From: G963676205 sp964342525
GTDB taxonomy: Bacteria > Campylobacterota > Campylobacteria > Campylobacterales > Arcobacteraceae
Reading direction: 5' to 3'
Assembly: GCA_964342525.1 (NCBI GenBank)
Contig: CAYFGQ010000008.1
Span: forward strand, 1-64,000
Length of the DNA stretch: 64,000 nucleotides
Part shown: piece by piece, positions 33,645 to 43,043 of the stretch
Position numbering within the stretch: the stretch's first letter is position 1
How the letters are laid out: each line of letters starts with the position of its first letter
Program-made: the position numbers and the translations under genes
Notes under the pieces: model-generated
The model's input: the letters and a program-made list of their open reading frames with translations, nothing else
The model's database searches: none
What the model was told of the DNA's origin: nothing

Positions 33645-33748
33645 ATGCAAAATACAAATAGTACAATCCAAAATAAAGCAGTAAGTTTACTTCTACTCCT
33701 CCTTCTCAAATAGATTTAGATAATAAAATAATTCGAAACTGTAATTAA
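33645..33748 (+). pseudogene. possible truncated or frameshifted small gene
   Basis: A good AAAAGGAG precedes ATG at 33645, but the frame ends after 22 codons (MQNTNSTIQNK...). Shifting frame after the eleventh codon gives SKFTSTPPSQIDLDNKIIRN up to a stop near 33748, which reads more like protein. This suggests a broken gene start whose body has been lost. The parent family is not recognised. Confidence 0.4.
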
Positions 33749-33776
33749 AACATAATAATATATATAGGTAATACCA

Positions 33777-34145
33777 ATGAAAACAATACAAACATATTGG
33801 AATCCATTAGATATAAAAAATATGGATAAATGGGAAGATATAGAAGGAACGGATGGTAATTTAAAACAGATTACAATAGCGCAAGATAAAATTACTGGGG
33901 ATTATACAAGGCTTACTCTTTTTAAAGATGGGTATTCTACAAAAGAGTTTGGAGCTAAGTCACATGATTATCCTGAAGAGATATTTGTAGTCTCAGGTGA
34001 GCTTTATGATGAAGCTTTTGATATGTGGTTGACAGCGGGGTTTTATGCAAGTAGACCACCATTTGAAGAGCATGGTCCATTTATTGCAAAGGGGGATGTA
34101 ATAATATTTGAGACTTCTTATCCAAGTCAAAGTGTAAAAAATTAA
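33777..34145 (+). CDS. cupin-domain protein (ChrR-like)
   Basis: A 122-aa cupin. YWNPLDIKNMDKWEDIEG at the start is followed by YTRLTLFKDGYST, HDYPEEIFVVSGELYDEAFD (cupin motif 1 with H and EE) and PPFEEHGPFIAKGDVIIFET (motif 2 with H). This arrangement is that of ChrR-type or acetylacetone-cleaving cupins, which bind a metal through these residues. The function is unknown. It heads a run of small oxidative-stress-like genes (flavin-binding, DUF1330) ending with the third paralogue. Confidence 0.78.
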   Translation: MKTIQTYWNPLDIKNMDKWEDIEGTDGNLKQITIAQDKITGDYTRLTLFKDGYSTKEFGAKSHDYPEEIFVVSGELYDEAFDMWLTAGFYASRPPFEEHGPFIAKGDVIIFETSYPSQSVKN

Positions 34146-34156
34146 AAGGGGAAACA

Positions 34157-34687
34157 ATGGGTAATAGATATAAAGTGATGAAGATGCATGATATAAACTT
34201 TATAAAGGAGCAAAAGCTTTTTTATATGGCTTCATGTAGTGATGCTGAGGTGAATTTATCACCAAAGGGTTATGATACTATTAGGATAATAGATGAAAAA
34301 ACAGTTGTGTTTGCAAACTACCCGGGGAGTGCAAATAGAACATATAGGGATGCGGTAAATGATGGGGAGTTTACTATCTACTTTAATGCCTTTGAGGGAG
34401 AGCCAAAGATACTTAGACTTTTTTGTAAAGCAAATATTATAGAAAAGGATCATGAAAAGTATGAAAACTATTTTTCTCTTTTTGATATAAAAGATACACA
34501 GATAAGAAATATCTTTGAGTTTAATATTTATGCTGTAGAATCTAGCTGTGGTGAATCTGTGCCAATTATGGAGTATAAAGAGGATCGTGAAGGTTTAAGA
34601 GATTGGGCAATTGATATGGATAAAAAAGGTGAGCTTGAAGCTTATAAAGAGAAAAACTTTACTCCTCCAAATTTGAAAGAGTTATAA
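34157..34687 (+). CDS. pyridoxamine 5'-phosphate oxidase-like flavin protein
   Basis: A 176-aa FMN-binding split-barrel protein. KLFYMASCSDAEVNLSPKGY matches the start of the PNPOx-like barrel, and VVFANYPGSANRTYRDAVND and FTIYFNAFEGEPKILRLFCKA cover the FMN-phosphate and dimer region. The C-terminal YAVESSCGESVPIMEY is typical of the HugZ-/PNPOx-like subgroup. It presumably binds FMN or F420-like cofactor and reduces a small molecule. It is placed 11 bp after the cupin gene. Confidence 0.82.
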   Translation: MGNRYKVMKMHDINFIKEQKLFYMASCSDAEVNLSPKGYDTIRIIDEKTVVFANYPGSANRTYRDAVNDGEFTIYFNAFEGEPKILRLFCKANIIEKDHEKYENYFSLFDIKDTQIRNIFEFNIYAVESSCGESVPIMEYKEDREGLRDWAIDMDKKGELEAYKEKNFTPPNLKEL

Positions 34688-34696
34688 GGATTCAGA

Positions 34697-34981
34697 ATGG
34701 CAGTATATTTATTAGGGCAAATTTCAGGTATAAAAGATGAGAAAAAATGGTTTGAATACAAAAGTAAGGTAGGAGAAACATTACAATCTTTTGGAGCAAA
34801 GTTATTATTTAGGGGAAATAAAACAAAAAGTCTAATAAATTCTTCGACTACAATAGAGATAGTATCCATAGAGTTTGAATCAAAGGATTTGGTTGATAAG
34901 TGGTTTGAGAGTGAATCTTATCAAAATTTAGTATCCATAAGAGAAGAGGGTGCTGAGGTGACCTTGGAGCTTTATGAATAG
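34697..34981 (+). CDS. DUF1330-like small protein
   Basis: A 94-aa protein with a ferredoxin-like pattern: VYLLGQISGIKDEKKWFEYK, then FGAKLLFRGNKTKS and VDKWFESESYQNL. This is the DUF1330/ABM-like layout with the conserved WFESESYQNL end. No catalytic residue can be assigned. It ends 11 bp before the third unknown paralogue, and all four genes from 33777 to 35616 are spaced as one operon. Confidence 0.7.
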   Translation: MAVYLLGQISGIKDEKKWFEYKSKVGETLQSFGAKLLFRGNKTKSLINSSTTIEIVSIEFESKDLVDKWFESESYQNLVSIREEGAEVTLELYE

Positions 34982-34992
34982 GAAGGATTAAT

Positions 34993-35616
34993 ATGAATCT
35001 AGAAAAACTAAAAGACGCAGAGGCATATTTTTATGAGCTTTATCCAAAAGGTTTTGAGGATGAGGCTATGGCTGTTATTAGAAAAAGGCACAATACTGCT
35101 AAAATAAGTGAGCAGGTTCATGAGATGTTTTCTAAGGATAAGTTTGGGCAGCCTGAACTTATTTGTGAGGCTTATTCTAAGATAGTGTCTAAATCTTCTC
35201 TTATCTCTTTATTTGAAAAGCCAAAAGTACGTGATATGGTAAAAGGGATGAGTGTAGGGCAAAAAGATATGCTTTCTATTGCATTATATGAGCTTTTATA
35301 TGGGGATAAAAAAGAGGGCTTTAATGATCTTATAGAGATATTGGCTGAGAATAAATTAGCAAAGTGGTCACTGGTATCTTTACTTCCTTATTATTTTTAT
35401 AGGGATAAAGAGTATTTTATCAAACCAACTACTACAAAAAATGTGATAAAACATTTTGAATTGCCTGATCTTGTATATAAACCTAGACCAAGCTTTGAGT
35501 TTTATGAGGCTTATACAAAAGTTTTGGAGCAGATGAAAAAGAAAGTAAATATAAATACTACGGACAATGCTGCTTTTACAGGGTTTTTAATGATTAGTAT
35601 GGAAGATAATAGTTAG
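34993..35616 (+). CDS. uncharacterised protein, paralogue family copy 3
   Basis: A 207-aa third copy, very similar to that at 8621 throughout (for example AMAVIRKRHNTAKISEQVHE and KEYFIKPTTTKNVIKHFE), and less similar to the one at 326. An AGGAAGGATT Shine-Dalgarno lies before the ATG. It ends the cupin-flavin-DUF1330 operon and is convergent with the HD-GYP gene. No membrane segment or enzyme motif is seen. Its repeated association with small stress-type genes suggests a stress-related role, but this is inference. Confidence 0.85.
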   Translation: MNLEKLKDAEAYFYELYPKGFEDEAMAVIRKRHNTAKISEQVHEMFSKDKFGQPELICEAYSKIVSKSSLISLFEKPKVRDMVKGMSVGQKDMLSIALYELLYGDKKEGFNDLIEILAENKLAKWSLVSLLPYYFYRDKEYFIKPTTTKNVIKHFELPDLVYKPRPSFEFYEAYTKVLEQMKKKVNINTTDNAAFTGFLMISMEDNS

Positions 35617-35622
35617 AGATAA

Positions 35623-38106
35623 CTAAAGATCTTTCATATTATCTCTTACTTTTAAAAACTCATCTAGATTTTTAAAAAATAAATTTATCAAAATAGGATC
35701 AAAGTGTTTACCTGATTCTTTTTTGAAGTATTCAAATATAGCCTCATCTGGCCAAGCTTTTTTATAAACCCTCTCACTTCCTAACGCATCAAATACATCT
35801 GCAACAGCTGTGATTCTTCCATAAATATGTATATCTTCACCACTTAATCCCCTTGGATATCCGCTTCCATCATATTTTTCTTGATGTTCGTGGGCTATGA
35901 TTGCTGCTGCTTTTAGGATAGCTTTTTTGGATTCTTTTAACATATCATATCCGATTTTTGCATGGGCTTTCATGATCTCAAACTCTTCAGAGGTATATCT
36001 TCCAGGTTTATTTAGTATGGCATCAGGGATAGCTATTTTACCTATATCATGCATTGGACTGGCTGTTTTTACTATCTCTGCTTCATTTTGTGATAGTCCA
36101 TAGTGTCTGGCTAAGATTTTTGAATATTCTGCTACTCTTTTTACATGTTGTCCTGTCTCTTTGCTTCTTACTTCAGCTATAGCTCCAAGTCTAAAGATGA
36201 TCTCTTTTTGAGTATCTGTGATCTCTTCATTTAGGGTTTCTATTTCTGTTTTTGCTTGTTCTATTAGTTTTTTTGCTGTGATATCTTCACTAATTGCAGT
36301 ATAATTTACAAATTGACCATTTTTATCGTATTCTGGTGTGATTATTGTTTGTAGTGTGTATGTTTGCCCATTTTTCTTTTTATTTATAAGTTCACCCATC
36401 CATATTTGTTTTTTATTTAGGCTTTCCCATAATTCTTTATATGTTTTTTTATTTGTTAATCCACTTCTTAATAAAGAGTGTCCTTTTCCTATTAATTCTT
36501 CTTTTGTATAATCGGATACTTTACAAAAGGCTTCACTTACATAGATGATATTCCCATCTTCATCTGCTTTGGAGGCTATTACATTTTTATCAAATGTTGA
36601 TAACATTCTATTTAGCTCATAGTTTAAGGCTTTTGATTCTGTTATATCAAAGATTGCTCCAACTATACCTGCTAGTTTTCCATCTTCATAAAATACATTT
36701 TTATAAAAGATCAGATCTTTTGTCTCCCCATCTTGGGAAGTGATATATCCCTCATACTCTTGTAGTTGTTTTGATTTTAAAAGTTCAGTATCTTTATTTT
36801 GGTAATATTTTGCCGATTCAAAATTTACTATATCGTAGGCTGTTTTATTTAGTATTTGTGATCTTGGCATTTGCATCAATTCTTCAAAGGCTTTATTACA
36901 TCCTATATATTCTCCATTTAGGTTTTTATAATATATTGGTGTATTTACATTGTCGATTAAGTCTTGTTGGAATATTAGTTGTTTTTTTATGAATTCTTCT
37001 GCATTTTTTCTACGTTTGATATTGATTAGTAGGATGATGATTGAGATAAACATAAAGATAAAAACAATGATAGCTGAGATAATCTCTTTATAATATATCT
37101 CATAAAAGGAGGTCTCTTTATTTATAAATATACTATTTAAAGGGAGATCATTTTCATTTATATTGTGTGATCTTATTTTTCTATAATCAAACATATATCT
37201 ATTTGGGCTTTTATATAAAACTGGTATAGATTTTACATCTCTTCCTTCAAGTATTTGTTTTGCCATTTTGGCTGAGCTTTCTCCTTGGAAAAATCCACTT
37301 GTAAGATACCCACCAATTATTCCATGACCCAAGACAAAATCCCAGAGAGCATAAATAGGGGTATTTGTATTTTCTTCTAGTAGGTGGGCAGCTTTATAGT
37401 ATTCTAAAAAACGATTGTCTTTTGTTTTAAAATATACTGTAAGAAGTAGGGCACTATTTTTTGGTAGTTTTTTGATTGTTGATATAAAGTCATCATAAGT
37501 AAGGTCATCTATTATATGAAATTTTATATCTTTATTTTTATATTCTGATGCTATTTTTTGAGCTTCTTTTTTTACTATTTTACCTGTTTGGGTTGTGTCT
37601 ATAATAGTATAGATATTTTTAGTATTTGGATGGAGTTTTAAGATAAGTTCATAGTTTTCTTTTATATCTGCTTTTTCATTTACTCCTGTGAAGTTTTCAT
37701 ATCCTTTTAAATCTTTTGGTTTTATATAGTTTGTACCAGAAAAAACAACAGGGGAGTTTTTAAATAGGGTGGAGTTGTATTTTTTTAAAAAATTAAAGGC
37801 ATTGTTATCTGAAGAGATTATTACGTCAAATTTTATATCATGGTATTTATTGTAGTAGATATCTTTTAGGCTTTGGAAATATTTATTATCACTATATTTT
37901 TTTGTATCCATATATTCCACATATAGATCAACTTTTGTGAGATCATTAAAAATTGAATTTATACCATTGTTTAGATCATTTGTCCATTTATAAGAAGGAT
38001 GGTAGGAATGCAAAACTAAAATTTTTGGATTATGTTCTGCATATAAAATACCAATGCATAAGAAAAATAAAAAGACAAATTTTGCAAATTTTCTTACCCC
38101 GTTCAT
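35623..38106 (-). CDS. sensor HD-GYP c-di-GMP phosphodiesterase with periplasmic ABC-type sensor
   Basis: An 827-aa protein: signal peptide; a periplasmic ABC-substrate-binding-like sensor (about residues 25-325); a membrane helix near 335-357 (SAIIVFIFMFISIIILL); two PAS domains (about 370-490 and 495-615); then an HD-GYP domain. The HD motif is visible as MHDIGKIAIPDAILNKPG. HEHQEKYDGSGYPRGL and ITAVADVFDALGSER give the GYP loop and the second metal site. Intact HD-GYP domains hydrolyse c-di-GMP. It is divergent from the histidine kinase gene and probably tied to the same signal. Confidence 0.92.
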   Translation of the reverse strand: MNGVRKFAKFVFLFFLCIGILYAEHNPKILVLHSYHPSYKWTNDLNNGINSIFNDLTKVDLYVEYMDTKKYSDNKYFQSLKDIYYNKYHDIKFDVIISSDNNAFNFLKKYNSTLFKNSPVVFSGTNYIKPKDLKGYENFTGVNEKADIKENYELILKLHPNTKNIYTIIDTTQTGKIVKKEAQKIASEYKNKDIKFHIIDDLTYDDFISTIKKLPKNSALLLTVYFKTKDNRFLEYYKAAHLLEENTNTPIYALWDFVLGHGIIGGYLTSGFFQGESSAKMAKQILEGRDVKSIPVLYKSPNRYMFDYRKIRSHNINENDLPLNSIFINKETSFYEIYYKEIISAIIVFIFMFISIIILLINIKRRKNAEEFIKKQLIFQQDLIDNVNTPIYYKNLNGEYIGCNKAFEELMQMPRSQILNKTAYDIVNFESAKYYQNKDTELLKSKQLQEYEGYITSQDGETKDLIFYKNVFYEDGKLAGIVGAIFDITESKALNYELNRMLSTFDKNVIASKADEDGNIIYVSEAFCKVSDYTKEELIGKGHSLLRSGLTNKKTYKELWESLNKKQIWMGELINKKKNGQTYTLQTIITPEYDKNGQFVNYTAISEDITAKKLIEQAKTEIETLNEEITDTQKEIIFRLGAIAEVRSKETGQHVKRVAEYSKILARHYGLSQNEAEIVKTASPMHDIGKIAIPDAILNKPGRYTSEEFEIMKAHAKIGYDMLKESKKAILKAAAIIAHEHQEKYDGSGYPRGLSGEDIHIYGRITAVADVFDALGSERVYKKAWPDEAIFEYFKKESGKHFDPILINLFFKNLDEFLKVRDNMKDL

Positions 38107-38282
38107 CTTTAAACCTCATAATTTTATTTATTATAACACTTTTTCTAAAATTTTTTATTAGGCAGAAAAATTATTGGATTTTTATAACATTTTTGACACA
38201 AGTTTTTATTATAATTGAGTATTTTAATAAAGTTATGTAGATGAGTAAACTATAATAAAAGATATTATTATGCGTGGTAAAT

Positions 38283-40373
38283 ATGGATAAAGAGAAAATA
38301 AAAAAATTACGAAATCGTGTTATAGGTAGTACAATTATTATTATCGCAATAATAGGAGGACTAAGAACATATGATGATCTAAAAAGAAATCAAGAGGTTT
38401 TAGAAAATAAAAACCAAAGATTTTACAAAGATATAAACTATATCTATCAAGAAGAGATAGATAAGATAAAAAGACTAATCACTCAAAACCTTACACTTAT
38501 CACAAAATCACCCCAGACTATAAAATCTTATAAAAATAAAGACAAAGAGGCTTTATATAACTATGCAAAACCTTTTTATGATTCTATAAAAAATGTACTG
38601 CAGGGAACTACCCGTATGCATTTTCATGATAAAAACCATATCTCTTTTTTAAGGGTTCATAAAAAACATAAAAGTGGAGATAATCTTAAACTTGTAAGAC
38701 CTATGATCACCCATGCCATTGAAGAGCAAAAGATCACAGTAGGTTATGAGCATGGAAAACATGACTACGATAAGATGACCTTTAGGATGGCATTTCCTAT
38801 TTTTGATAAGGATGAGTTTTTAGGTGTTGTTGAGATAGGAACAGACACAAACTATATAAATGATAAACTAGAAAAGGTTATATCTGATATATATGATAGG
38901 GATACAATGGTGATAAATATCATCAAAGAGGATACTATCAATTTTGATAAGTTAGGAGACTATACTGGTAAGATAAATGGATATAGATATAGAAATTCTG
39001 AGAATATTGATCATATAATAAAAAATGCACAAGATACTATTTCTGATCAGATAGTTGAAGTTGATGAGAATGTATACTCTTTACAGTTGAGTGATATAAA
39101 GCTTTATAATAGTAGAGATAAAATTATAGGAAACTATTTTTATATAGTTGATATTACAAAAGATATTGAAGAAAATAAAATGTTTTTTCTTTCATCTTTA
39201 GCTAAACCTATAATTGCAACTATCCTTTTAGTCCTTTTAGTGGGATGGGTGTTTTTATATTTTTATAAAAATTTTTTAGTTTTAGAGAGACGTACAAGGG
39301 CTATTTTAGATGCTCAAAGTTCACTAGTAGTACTTTCAAATGGGGAGAAGATACTAGATACAAATATTACTATGCTTGAGTATTATGGTTTTGAAAATTT
39401 AGATCAATTTAGGCAGAAGTTTGATTGTATTTGTGATTCTTTTGAAGAGGGAGCAGATCTACTTCAAAAATATGATGAAGATGGTTTTTTATGGATAGAG
39501 CAACTTATGAAAGATGATAAGAAGATTTATAAAGCTGGTATAAAAGATAGAACAGGGAAGTTAAATATCTTTAGTATAGTTTTAAATACTTATTCTTTAG
39601 ATACTAGGGGAGATAAACTATATTATGTGGTGACATTGACAAATATATCTGATCTAGAACGTGCAAATACACAACTAATAGAGCAATCAAAACAAGCATC
39701 TTTAGGTGAAATGATAGGAAATATTTCCCATCAGTGGAGACAGCCTTTAAGTACCATATCTAGTATAGCTAGTGGTATAAAGCTAAGATTTGAATTTGGA
39801 AAGTTTGATATTAAAGAATTGACTAGTGAGATGGATGCCATAGTAAATAAAGCTAAATATCTCTCTGAGACCATAGATACCTTTAGAAATTTTATCAAAG
39901 AGAAAAAAGAAAGACGGGATGTAATTCTACAAGATAGAATAGATGTGGCTTTAGGCATTGTACAATCAGCAGTGACTGATAATCATATAGAGCTTATAAA
40001 AGATATTGATTATGATAATGGTGTAAAAATCAATTTAGTGATAGGTGAACTATCCCAAGTGATTATAAATATCATAAATAACTCCAAAGATGCCATAGTA
40101 ATAAATGGGATAGAAAAAGGTTTTATAAAAATATCCCTACAAGCAGCTGAAAAGGAAGCCACAATAACTATAGAAGATAATGGTGGAGGTATTAAAGAGG
40201 AGATTATCAAAAAAGTATTTGATCCATACTTTACCACAAAACATCAAAGTCAAGGAACAGGGCTAGGGTTATATATGAGTTATAAGATAGTTACTGAGAG
40301 TCTTCATGGTAAATTGTATGTGGAAAATACAGATAGGGGAGTGAAGTTTTTTATTAAACTACCTTTATCATAA
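38283..40373 (+). CDS. sensor histidine kinase with Cache-type periplasmic domain and PAS
   Basis: A membrane kinase of about 696 aa from this start: TM1 near residues 10-27, a large extracytoplasmic Cache-like sensor (TRMHFHDKNHISFLRVHK, MAFPIFDKDEFLGVVEIG), TM2 at about 305-328, a PAS domain, then the kinase core. The phosphorylated His is in MIGNISHQWRQPLSTI. ATP-binding boxes are NIINNSKDAI, DNGGGIKEE and TGLGLYMSY. No response-regulator gene adjoins it. GTG at 38274 would add three residues; neither start has a clear Shine-Dalgarno, and ATG is preferred. Confidence 0.9.
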   Translation: MDKEKIKKLRNRVIGSTIIIIAIIGGLRTYDDLKRNQEVLENKNQRFYKDINYIYQEEIDKIKRLITQNLTLITKSPQTIKSYKNKDKEALYNYAKPFYDSIKNVLQGTTRMHFHDKNHISFLRVHKKHKSGDNLKLVRPMITHAIEEQKITVGYEHGKHDYDKMTFRMAFPIFDKDEFLGVVEIGTDTNYINDKLEKVISDIYDRDTMVINIIKEDTINFDKLGDYTGKINGYRYRNSENIDHIIKNAQDTISDQIVEVDENVYSLQLSDIKLYNSRDKIIGNYFYIVDITKDIEENKMFFLSSLAKPIIATILLVLLVGWVFLYFYKNFLVLERRTRAILDAQSSLVVLSNGEKILDTNITMLEYYGFENLDQFRQKFDCICDSFEEGADLLQKYDEDGFLWIEQLMKDDKKIYKAGIKDRTGKLNIFSIVLNTYSLDTRGDKLYYVVTLTNISDLERANTQLIEQSKQASLGEMIGNISHQWRQPLSTISSIASGIKLRFEFGKFDIKELTSEMDAIVNKAKYLSETIDTFRNFIKEKKERRDVILQDRIDVALGIVQSAVTDNHIELIKDIDYDNGVKINLVIGELSQVIINIINNSKDAIVINGIEKGFIKISLQAAEKEATITIEDNGGGIKEEIIKKVFDPYFTTKHQSQGTGLGLYMSYKIVTESLHGKLYVENTDRGVKFFIKLPLS

Positions 40374-40539
40374 GTAGATTAGTGATTTTTATATAGTTTT
40401 ATTTTATTATTTATTGTAAGAGTTTATGTTCTATTATTTAAATTTCTAAAATATAAGGCCAAAAAATAGGATATTTACTCTTAATGGTATAGAAAATGTA
40501 TTTATTATTTTAATATCTTTTTTATAAATGAGGTTTAAA

Positions 40540-40875
40540 ATGAAAATACCAGAAATAAATTTAATGTCAGTAGATAAAAAAATGGAGCTAGCTTCAAAGA
40601 GTTCAGATAGCATCATCTTAGCAAAATTATCAAAAGATCCAAACCCAAAAGTTAGAAGAATCATTGCAAAAAATAGAAACGTATCAAAAGGTATAGTCAA
40701 TATCCTAGCTAGAGATCCAGTTTTAAATGTATCATATATAGCTGTAAATAATCCTAATTGTGATATCAAAAGAGATTTTAGATCTATTTCTCATCCTTGT
40801 ATCACCTGTAGTGAAGATGAGCGGTTTATGGATTGTCAAAGTTGTAGATTAGTTGAGAGTTTTAAAAAGTTTTAA
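40540..40875 (+). CDS. leucine-rich-repeat-variant (LRV/HEAT-like) protein with cysteine cluster
   Basis: About 111 aa. Helical repeats (LASKSSDSIILAKLSKDPNP, VRRIIAKNRNVSKGIVNIL, then ARDPVLNVSYIAVNNPNCD) resemble LRV or HEAT units. The C-terminus carries CITCSEDERFMDCQSCRL, a C-x2-C...C-x2-C cluster able to hold a zinc ion or a [4Fe-4S] cluster. The LRV protein of Azotobacter is known to combine such repeats with an Fe-S cluster, but at the other end. The start at 40540 is set by AGGTTT; an upstream in-frame ATG (40528) exists. A tyrosine-phosphatase-like gene follows 3 bp later. Confidence 0.72.
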   Translation: MKIPEINLMSVDKKMELASKSSDSIILAKLSKDPNPKVRRIIAKNRNVSKGIVNILARDPVLNVSYIAVNNPNCDIKRDFRSISHPCITCSEDERFMDCQSCRLVESFKKF

Positions 40876-40878
40876 GAT

Positions 40879-41328
40879 ATGATATTTTTTATGAAAGATA
40901 TAAAGAACTATATAAAAGTAAATGATAAAATCTCAACAGCAGGTCAACCCACAAAAAAGCAGTTTAAAAAGATAAAAAAAGCAGGCTTTGATGTGGTGAT
41001 AAATCTTGCTACATGTAATCTAAGTAGAGGAGCTATAAAAGAAGAGGATAAGATAGTATCATCTTTAGGTATGAGTTATCTCCATATTCCTATCACTTGG
41101 GAAAAACCTGAACTAGATAGAATGAAACTATTTTTAATAGTTTTAGAGGCTTTACAAAAAGAGAATAAAAAGGTGTTTATTCACTGTATTATGAACTATA
41201 GGGTTTCAGTTTTTATTTATAAATATAAACAATATATTTTGAATGAGAAAAATGTAAAACTAATAGCACCTAAAGATTTTAAGCCAAATAAGAAGTGGCG
41301 TAAAATACTTAAGGGGAAGTTATTATAG
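40879..41328 (+). CDS. tyrosine-phosphatase-like (DSP/DUF442-type) protein
   Basis: A 149-aa protein with ISTAGQPTKKQFKKIKKAGF, FDVVINLATC and the phosphate-binding loop KKVFIHCIMNYRVSVF, in which Cys and Arg are separated by four residues as in the DUF442/BLH branch of protein tyrosine phosphatases. A possible general acid lies in ITWEKPELDRM. The cytosolic substrate is unknown. The first in-frame ATG at 40879 lacks an obvious Shine-Dalgarno; ATG at 40891 is an alternative. Its end overlaps that of the convergent NicO gene by 20 bp. Confidence 0.78.
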   Translation: MIFFMKDIKNYIKVNDKISTAGQPTKKQFKKIKKAGFDVVINLATCNLSRGAIKEEDKIVSSLGMSYLHIPITWEKPELDRMKLFLIVLEALQKENKKVFIHCIMNYRVSVFIYKYKQYILNEKNVKLIAPKDFKPNKKWRKILKGKLL

Positions 41329-42058
41329 TACTATAAAATAAAAATGCTCCAAGTAAGATGATAAGTAAACCACCAAGTATCTCTAAAATATAAGCTTTTT
41401 GATTTATAAAGCTATTTGCTTTTTTATTTAGCATAATAGATAATATACCTACTACTGATATGGTAAGTCCCATACCTATGCTCATAGATATGGCTGCTAA
41501 TATCCCTAAAACATATTGTTTTAGCATAATACAAAAAAGTACAATAGTCATAACCCCTGGGCAAGGAACTATACCCGCACCTATAGCTAAAGCATATTTG
41601 CTTTTATTTTTAGGTATATCTTCATCCCTTTTAAATCTTGATATATAAGATGAGATGATTATATATAGACCCACAAGTATAATTAATGCTGAGCTTATTT
41701 TTATGGATAGATTTGAGTAGTCATTGAAGTTTTGTCTAAACATGGTACTGATGATAAAAAATATCACAAAGGTAGATACTATTGCTGAGAGGGCATGAAC
41801 TATTGAGATAAGATATCCAAGTTTTAATGCTCCTGTATAATCGCTTTTATTTGTTGAAAAATAAAAAGAGATTAAGGCTTTTCCATGACCTGGACCAGCA
41901 GCATGTATCAATCCATATAAAAAAGCTATGCCTATTACTATAGCTGAATTATAAAGATTTCCTTCTGTTTTTGCTGTTCTTATTGATGAGGTGATATATC
42001 TGTTTATTTCAAATTGATACTGTACAAGAGTATCAATAAATTGTGCATATAAGTCCAT
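41309..42058 (-). CDS. NicO-type nickel/cobalt transporter
   Basis: A 249-aa membrane protein with about six helices. The family motif HAAGPGHGKALISFYF lies near residues 53-68, followed by a second acidic/histidine loop (KLGYLISIVHALSAI) and GAGIVPCPGVMTIVLF. NicO/RcnA-type proteins move Ni2+ or Co2+, usually outwards, and here are paired with a DUF1007 protein directly upstream (one base apart), a common combination. Regulation was not seen. It overlaps the phosphatase-like gene tail to tail by 20 bp. Confidence 0.85.
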   Translation of the reverse strand: MDLYAQFIDTLVQYQFEINRYITSSIRTAKTEGNLYNSAIVIGIAFLYGLIHAAGPGHGKALISFYFSTNKSDYTGALKLGYLISIVHALSAIVSTFVIFFIISTMFRQNFNDYSNLSIKISSALIILVGLYIIISSYISRFKRDEDIPKNKSKYALAIGAGIVPCPGVMTIVLFCIMLKQYVLGILAAISMSIGMGLTISVVGILSIMLNKKANSFINQKAYILEILGGLLIILLGAFLFYSTIITSP

Positions 42059-42553
42059 TTAGTTTATTCCAAAGATGTTTGTTAGTTTTTTATCATTACT
42101 TGCTATATTTATATACTCTTCTTTTAGGATCATACCCACAAAAAGGGTCTCATCTTTGAAGTTTATTTTTATATTTGGGATTTTTACTACCTCTTGAATA
42201 TCAAAATTATATACAATTTTATTGTCTTTTATAGTGGCTTTGAAGTTTTCAGGTATTACAGGTAGGCTTGTGGATTTTTTTGATTGTATATCCATATAAA
42301 AATTGTATTGTTCTAAGGAAGCGAAATAGTTATCATGGATAAATTGGTTTTCATCTTTATCAATTTTTCCATTTCCATTTACATCAAACTCCATAATTAG
42401 CATCATAGACGTGATCTCATCAATAACCCATTTTATATTAATTTTATCAATATTTTTATTTTTAGAATACACAGTTGGGTAAACCTCTATAAAGGTATGT
42501 GGATGTGCAAATGATAGTGTTGTAAATATAAGTATAGATAATAGATATTTCAT
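42059..42553 (-). CDS. DUF1007 periplasmic protein, partner of NicO transporter
   Basis: About 164 aa from this start: a signal peptide (MKYLLSILIFTTLSFA) and the DUF1007 start AHPHTFIEVYP, whose His pair follows the cleavage site and suits metal binding. An EF-hand-like DVNGNGKIDKDENQF segment near residue 60 could bind Ca2+. The long in-frame option from 42586 adds 11 residues; the start here gives the clean signal peptide, though neither has a strong Shine-Dalgarno. Likely a metal-capturing partner of the NicO exporter. Confidence 0.8.
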   Translation of the reverse strand: MKYLLSILIFTTLSFAHPHTFIEVYPTVYSKNKNIDKINIKWVIDEITSMMLIMEFDVNGNGKIDKDENQFIHDNYFASLEQYNFYMDIQSKKSTSLPVIPENFKATIKDNKIVYNFDIQEVVKIPNIKINFKDETLFVGMILKEEYINIASNDKKLTNIFGIN

Positions 42554-43043
42554 ACTGTATTTTAGTAAAATATTCATTAAACGCAATTGAGTCGCATTTT
42601 AGAATTTTTTGAGTATTGATACTTTTAGAAACACTATGGAAAGAAAATGTAAAAAAAATTTGAAAATTTTTTATTGATATTTTTGAAGAAGTGTTTATCT
42701 ATAAGTATAAGCAATAGATATATTAGTATAAATGTAGCAAATAGTTACTAAAAAAGCTGTGCTCAGATACCACTAAATAGGAGTTTTGAACTAGAATAGG
42801 AAAATAATAAACTTTACAAATATAGTATAGTTTATATAATCTTGACTAATACTATCAATAATACTTGATAATCTATGCTATCTTAATGCTATTTTATAAA
42901 TAAAAATTATAAAAAAAACAAAAATATTATAATTTTTACTTAAGTTTTATGAGTGTATTATTATCCCATAAGGCATAGGAGTGTTGGTGCTTTTTAGGAA
43001 AAGCAATGGTCATATTACTTGACAAAAACAATAAGGTGAAAGA
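42554..43043. other. 490-bp intergenic region, no gene seen
   Basis: AT-rich region between the divergent DUF1007 and fccA genes. I see no ORF with a Shine-Dalgarno, no tRNA and no clear promoter consensus. The only notable segment is AGGCATAGGAGTGTTGGTGC (42971-42990), GC-richer than its surroundings and possibly part of a leader. Confidence 0.5.

Noticed and set aside
42554..43043. tRNA or small RNA gene in the large gap before fccA
   Set aside because: No T-loop GTTCRA with matching acceptor arms and no strong hairpin with T-run was seen.
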